DNA from: Oscillospiraceae bacterium
GTDB taxonomy: Bacteria > Bacillota > Clostridia > Oscillospirales > Oscillospiraceae
NCBI GenBank assembly: GCA_020025395.1
Contig: JAHHSE010000089.1
Coordinates: forward strand, 1 to 6,183
Direction: 5' to 3'
Length of the DNA stretch: 6,183 nucleotides
Shown: positions 1-4,100 of the stretch, piece after piece
How the letters are laid out: every line of letters begins with the position of its first letter
How positions within the stretch are numbered: the first letter of the stretch is position 1
Translations under genes and position numbers: made by a program
The notes under the pieces: generated by a model
Database searches by the model: none
Told to the model about the DNA's origin: nothing
Seen by the model: only the letters and a program-made list of their open reading frames with translations

Positions 1-242
1 CCCTGGGGCTTTTTGATATTATTCTCACAGAACGGGACCGGAATGTGGAGCTTTTCATCTCCTGTCCGGAGCGGGTGGCCCCCTTCTCCCGGCAGATCGA
101 GCAGAGTCTCTCCGCCATTCTGGCGAACAACGGGCTGACTCCCACCGGGGTCTCGGTCCGTAAAATGGAACGCCCCCTCACCCTCACCGAGGTGTTCCCC
201 AAAATATTTGAAGGGAAGAACAGCATCAATGTCAACGCCTGA
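1..242 (+). CDS. C-terminal part of a FliK-like (hook-length control domain) protein, 5' partial
   Basis: The reading frame is open at the left edge (first full codon at 3) and ends at the TGA at 240-242, leaving 79 residues. The fragment alternates hydrophobic residues in a beta-strand pattern (VELFISCPERVAPFSRQIE), continues into a helix (SLSAILANNGL) and then a short strand (PTGVSVRKM). This order, a strand holding a charged ligand-like loop, a helix ending in L..NGL, then a V-x-V strand, is what I know from the C-terminal Flg_hook domain of FliK-type proteins, which measure hook length and switch flagellar export specificity. The next gene is an FlhB C-terminal homologue, the known partner of FliK, which strengthens the call. 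In Bacillus subtilis the comparable ylqG-ylqH pair lies outside the main flagellar operon, so this may be such a paralogue and not the true hook-length ruler. The missing N-terminus prevents a firm decision. Coding status is secure; the function is moderately supported. Confidence 0.68.
   Translation, partial: LGLFDIILTERDRNVELFISCPERVAPFSRQIEQSLSAILANNGLTPTGVSVRKMERPLTLTEVFPKIFEGKNSINVNA
211..218 (+). promoter_or_regulatory. weak ribosome binding site for the FlhB-like gene
   Basis: AAGGGAAG lies about 10 nt before the ATG at 229, inside the end of the upstream gene. It favours the ATG at 229 over the in-frame TTG at 208, which would add seven unconserved residues and has no purine-rich element at proper distance. 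The match to AAGGAGG is imperfect, so translation may depend partly on coupling to the overlapping upstream gene. Confidence 0.45.
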
Positions 243-552
243 GGTCAAAAGAAATCCGCCGAAACGGGCGGTGGCCCTCCAATATGGGGCGGGCAGCTCG
301 GCCCCCGTCGTGGTTGCCTCCGGAATGGGGTATATGGCGGAGCGAATCGTGGAGACCGCCTCGGACAGCGGGGTCCCCATCTATGAGGACAACTCTCTGG
401 CCACCATCCTGACGCAGCTCCAGCTGGGTCAGGAGATCCCGGAAGAGCTTTATAAAGCCATTGTGGAAATCTATGTCTACTTTCTGCATTTCGACCCGGC
501 CCAGCAGGAGGCTGCGGCGAAGGCGGAACCGTCTGAAAAGGAGGATGCCTGA
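229..552 (+). CDS. stand-alone FlhB/EscU-type C-terminal domain protein (YlqH-like)
   Basis: This 107-residue protein matches the C-terminal cytoplasmic domain of the FlhB/YscU/EscU export-switch family and has no membrane segments. Recognisable blocks are AVALQY (residues 14-19), APVVVASG (25-32), the helix RIVETASDSGVP (39-50), and LQLGQEIPEELYKAIVEI (64-81), all typical of the FlhB tail. In full-length FlhB the domain begins with the self-cleaving NPTH motif. Here the aligned tetrapeptide is N9-P10-P11-K12, so the asparagine-proline pair survives but threonine and histidine are lost. The tail after residue 88 is rich in Ala, Glu and Lys and looks disordered. Small proteins of this kind sit next to FliK-like genes in many Firmicutes (B. 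subtilis ylqH, and flhX-type genes elsewhere), where they may substitute for or modulate the FlhB tail in type III export. The start overlaps the upstream stop by 14 nt. Family assignment is secure; the exact role is not. Confidence 0.88.
   Translation: MSTPEVKRNPPKRAVALQYGAGSSAPVVVASGMGYMAERIVETASDSGVPIYEDNSLATILTQLQLGQEIPEELYKAIVEIYVYFLHFDPAQQEAAAKAEPSEKEDA
536..544 (+). promoter_or_regulatory. ribosome binding site deciding the PilZ gene start
   Basis: AAAAGGAGG lies within the last codons of the FlhB-like gene. It directly abuts the in-frame ATG at 545, leaving no spacer, so that codon is unlikely to be used. The next in-frame ATG, at 557, has a 12 nt spacer, slightly long but workable. 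I therefore place the PilZ start at 557. Confidence 0.6.
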
Positions 553-556
553 TTCT

Positions 557-1150
557 ATGAATCGACGAGAGTGGTATATCCTGATGGACAGCCAAAACAC
601 GGTGCTGGCAAGAGGTCATGTGGAAAGTCCCCCCGACGCCCCCAATCTCCAGGTGCGGATCGAGGATGACAAGATCAGGGATGTCATGGACCATGAGGAG
701 CTCCAGCTCATCGGCCTGGAAAAGGATGCCCCCACCATACTGGGGCGGATTGTCCGCCATCGGGGCGATGTGGTTGTACTGGAAAAAATCAAGTGTCTGG
801 GCATTGAATTTCGGGAGAATCTGCGGATGCCCGTCCGTTTTCGCAGCTTTATCTACCCCCTGACCGGAGCGTGGAGGGGACGGCGCCCCGTGTCCTCCCA
901 CGATTTAAGCTGCGGGGGAATCTCCTTTTTCTGCGAAGCGGTTCTGGACCCCGGGGAGCGGGTTGAAATTGTTATCCCCATTACCACAGCGCCTCTCATC
1001 CTTCGGTGTGAGGTCCTGCGCCAGCGTCCTTCCCACCGGGAAATTCCTCTCTACGCCGCCAAATTCGTGGAACTGTGCGACGATGAGGAACGGATGGTGA
1101 GGGAGGCCGTATTCAGCGTTCAGGTCAGCACACGGTCTGCAGAGCAATGA
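557..1150 (+). CDS. PilZ domain protein, probable cyclic-di-GMP receptor
   Basis: The 197-residue protein has two parts. Residues 1 to about 84 form a beta-rich N-terminal region (YILMDSQNTVLARGHV, then ILGRIVRHRGDVVVLEKI) that may be a YcgR-type N-terminal domain, though I cannot confirm that. Residues 85 to about 185 form a PilZ domain with both ligand signatures: R86-E-N-L-R90 (RxxxR), followed by the strand MPVRFRSFIYPL, and D116-L-S118-C-G-G121 (DxSxxG). After that come VEIVIPI, LILRCEVLR and YAAKFVEL, the usual PilZ barrel strands. Family knowledge says these motifs bind c-di-GMP, and in YcgR-like proteins binding slows the flagellar motor. The neighbouring export-related genes fit a motility role, but surface-component control is equally possible given the S-layer-type gene 18 nt downstream. 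The gene starts 4 nt after the FlhB-like stop. A 12-nt upstream ATG at 545 would add MPDS and is less likely. It is cytosolic, with no signal peptide or membrane segment. Confidence 0.9.
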   Translation: MNRREWYILMDSQNTVLARGHVESPPDAPNLQVRIEDDKIRDVMDHEELQLIGLEKDAPTILGRIVRHRGDVVVLEKIKCLGIEFRENLRMPVRFRSFIYPLTGAWRGRRPVSSHDLSCGGISFFCEAVLDPGERVEIVIPITTAPLILRCEVLRQRPSHREIPLYAAKFVELCDDEERMVREAVFSVQVSTRSAEQ

Positions 1151-1154
1151 TACC

Positions 1155-1161
1155 AGGAGGG
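1155..1161 (+). promoter_or_regulatory. ribosome binding site of the SLH surface protein
   Basis: AGGAGGG stands 7 nt before the ATG at 1169. The complement to the 16S 3' end and the spacing are near ideal, and it is the strongest site in the window, consistent with a highly expressed surface protein. It sits in the 18-nt gap after the PilZ stop, too short to hold an independent promoter. Confidence 0.85.
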
Positions 1162-1168
1162 TTCAAAC

Positions 1169-4100
1169 ATGAAGGAAAGAAAAAAATGGAAGCTGAAAAC
1201 ATCCGTCAGAAAGTGGACGGCCGGACTGCTCACCGCCGCCATGGTCTCCGGCCTCATGCCGGGTACCCCCCTGTCCGCTCCCGCCGCTAAGGCCGCCCAC
1301 TGGACCCAGCCCTATCTGGATCAGCTGGTGGAGTGGGGGATCATGCGGGGAGATATCAAGGGCAACCTGGACCCGGACAGGGAGATCACCCGGGCCGAGT
1401 TCGTCACCATGGTGAACCGGGCCTACGGCTATGACCAGCTGGCCGGAAACCCCTTTGAGGATGTGCCGGAAAACACCTGGTACACCGAGGATATCTGCAT
1501 TGCCCACAACACGGGCTATTTCAGCGGCACCTCCGACACCACCGCCGCCCCCGGGCGCAGCCTGTCCAGAGAGGAGGCCACCGTTCTGCTGGCCCGAAAC
1601 CTGATGCTTCAGGGCCGTGTGGGCGAGGTTACGGAATTTACCGACAGCCGTGCCCTCAACGACTGGAGCCGGAGTCTGGTCCAGGCCGCTGCCGGGATTG
1701 GAATTATCGAGGGCTATCCCGACGGCTCTTTCGGACCTCAGAACCCGGTCACCAGAGGGGAGGTTGCCTCCATGCTGGTGCGGGCCATCGGCACCCCGGT
1801 CCAGACTCCGGGTGAGCACAGCCTGGGCGATGTGTACGGCAATGTGACCATCTCCACCTCCGGGGTCACCCTTCGGAACACCGTCATCGGCGGTGATCTG
1901 TACATCACCGGCGGTCTGGGCCTTGGGGATATTCTTCTTGAAAATGTCACCGTGCTGGGCAAGATCATCACCAGCGGCGCCGGAGAGAGTAATAAGGGTG
2001 ACAGCAGTATCATCCTGAGAAACGTGAACGCCGATGAGATTTTGGTGGACAGCCTGAACAATCAGTTTGTCACCATTCGCTCGGAGGGTGATACCACCGT
2101 TAAAACCACCAATGTCCGCACACCCTCCTACATTGAGGATCTCACTCGAAACGGTATGGGCCTGTCCCTCATCAATCTGGAGGGGGAGACGGGCACCAAG
2201 CTCCATCTGGCCGGAAATATTAAGGAAGTCGTCAATGTAACCCCCGGCTCCAGCCTGGCCATTGCCCAGGGGACTGCCGGTAAGGTCACCGTCGACGAAA
2301 AGGCCACCGGCTCCTCCCTCACCATCAGCGGGGGCGCCAATGTTCAGGAGCTGAATCTGGATGTGGGCACCTCGGTCTCCGGACAGGGGGATGTGGATCG
2401 TCTCCATGTCAACTCCCCCAACTCCACCGTCACCATGCTCCCGGACAACATCACCGTCCGTCCCGGCATTGAGGCCAATGTGGGCGGAGAGCTTATGGAC
2501 AGCGGGACCGCGGCCGAATCCTCCATGGACCCCAAAATCCTGGCCGGCTACCCCGTGGCCCGCAAGGTCGCCCCCACCGGAGCCGAAGCGGTCTTCAGCA
2601 CCAATAAGAAGGGAACCCTTTACTGGGCCGTCACCACCCTGGCGGATGGCTCTGTGAGCGCGCAGGATCTGATTACTCCTCCCGCCTATACCTCCAAAAT
2701 CCTGAAAAACGGCTCCCTCCAGATCACAGGCTCCAAGAAGGAGCACTTCACCAAGGTCACCGGCCTGGTTTCGGACGGCTCCTACTATATCTCTGCCGTT
2801 CTGGTGGATGCCCGCGGAGAGCAGAGCCCTGTCAAAGTGGCGGCCTTTACGACCCCCGACGACAGCGTACCCAAGTTCGCCAACGGCTACCCCTATATGT
2901 CCAAGATCACCAACAACTCCGCTCAGGTCGCCGTTATGCCCAGCAAGAGCTGCCAGCTGTTCTGGGCGGTCCTGCCCAAGGGGAGCACCGCTCCGGTGGT
3001 TTCCGACTTTAAGGCCGGTTCCATCAGCGGAAACCTGGGCTACGGCAACATGGATGTGATCAAGAATATCTCCACCGTTTTCACCGTCAACAGCCAGACC
3101 CTGAAGGAGCTTGCCGAGTACGATCTCTATCTCTGCCTGATCGATGCGGACGGGGGCAAGGATTCCGGGGTGAAGAAGGTCTCCTTTAAGACGATAGACG
3201 GCACTCCCCCCGTCTTCCTCACCGAGCCTACGGTCAACTCCGTTAAGCCCACCTCCGTGGGACTTGTGTCCTCCATCAACGAGGACGGCACCATTTTCTG
3301 GGTCATTGTCAGGCAAGGGGAGGAGTACCCCAAGCCCCTGGCCGGACAAACCACCAAGCCCACCCTGGACAGCGACACCGCCAAGCTCCAGGTCTCCGCG
3401 GGCATGAACGCCCTTAAGGCCGGAAAGGTGACTGCCAAGGGGGGGAAGGATGCCGCCATCAACATTACCGGCCTGACCTCCCAAACCGCTTATGACCTCT
3501 ATTACCTGGCCCAGGACAGCGCGGGAAACTACTCGGATACCGTCAAGATGGTCACCATCCATACACTGGATACCGAGCCTCCCACCGTCAAGCAGGTCTT
3601 TACCAAAACCGGTGATGCCGAGGGCAAGGAGCCTCTCCCCGACACCGATATCCGCCTGATCTTCAGTGAAAGCATTCAGGACGAGGGGGGGGAGATCTTC
3701 TATGAGCTGTATCTCCAGTCACAGGACCCCTCCAAGCCCCAGTCCGACCGGGATGCCGCCAGGCGGCGTCTGGGTGAGCTGATCCAGCAGGACATCCAGC
3801 TCTGGGACGCCAGCACCTTCCCCCATGTCAAGGTGCCTCTCAAAACCAATGATACCGTTGGAGGCAACTGGATCAGCTATGAGGATGTGAAGGTCACCAT
3901 GGAGGAGGGACGGACCGTCTTCCTCTTCCAGAACGGAACCAACATCCACCTAAACAGCGGCGGAACCTACTATTTTGAGGTCTCCAACATTGCCGATACC
4001 TCCAACAACAAGAATCTCATTAAGCCCAATCCCCAGAAGCTGCCGGAGTTCACCACCGTCTTTGCCAAGCTCAATTTGGTGAACAAGGGGATCAATACCC

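Noticed and set aside
208..228. TTG start at 208 for the FlhB-like gene
   Set aside because: It adds seven residues unlike the family, lacks a suitably spaced ribosome binding site and increases the overlap with the upstream gene; the ATG at 229 is simpler.
461..556. Upstream extension of the PilZ frame to 461
   Set aside because: The extra residues are Arg/Ser-rich out-of-frame translation of the FlhB-like gene, while a ribosome binding site at 536-544 points to a start near 557.
245..901. 218-codon minus-strand open frame opposite the FlhB-like and PilZ genes
   Set aside because: It overlaps two well-supported plus-strand genes of known families, and its translation is Pro/Arg/His-rich without any motif.
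1151..1168. Possible promoter for the SLH gene in the intergenic gap
   Set aside because: Only 18 nt separate the genes, mostly occupied by the ribosome binding site, and no convincing -35/-10 pair was seen in the end of the PilZ gene.
1817..2563. Pectate-lyase-type enzyme in the beta-solenoid region
   Set aside because: Strand repeats alone are present; I see no clustered Asp/Arg/Lys catalytic arrangement, so an enzymatic call is not supported.
1163..3562. 799-codon open frame on the minus strand
   Set aside because: It is in exact antisense register with the SLH gene, which has a signal peptide, domain motifs and a ribosome binding site. The frame is open only because the sense gene avoids TTA, CTA and TCA. 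Its translation is low-complexity Gly/Asp/Val-rich with no recognisable domain.
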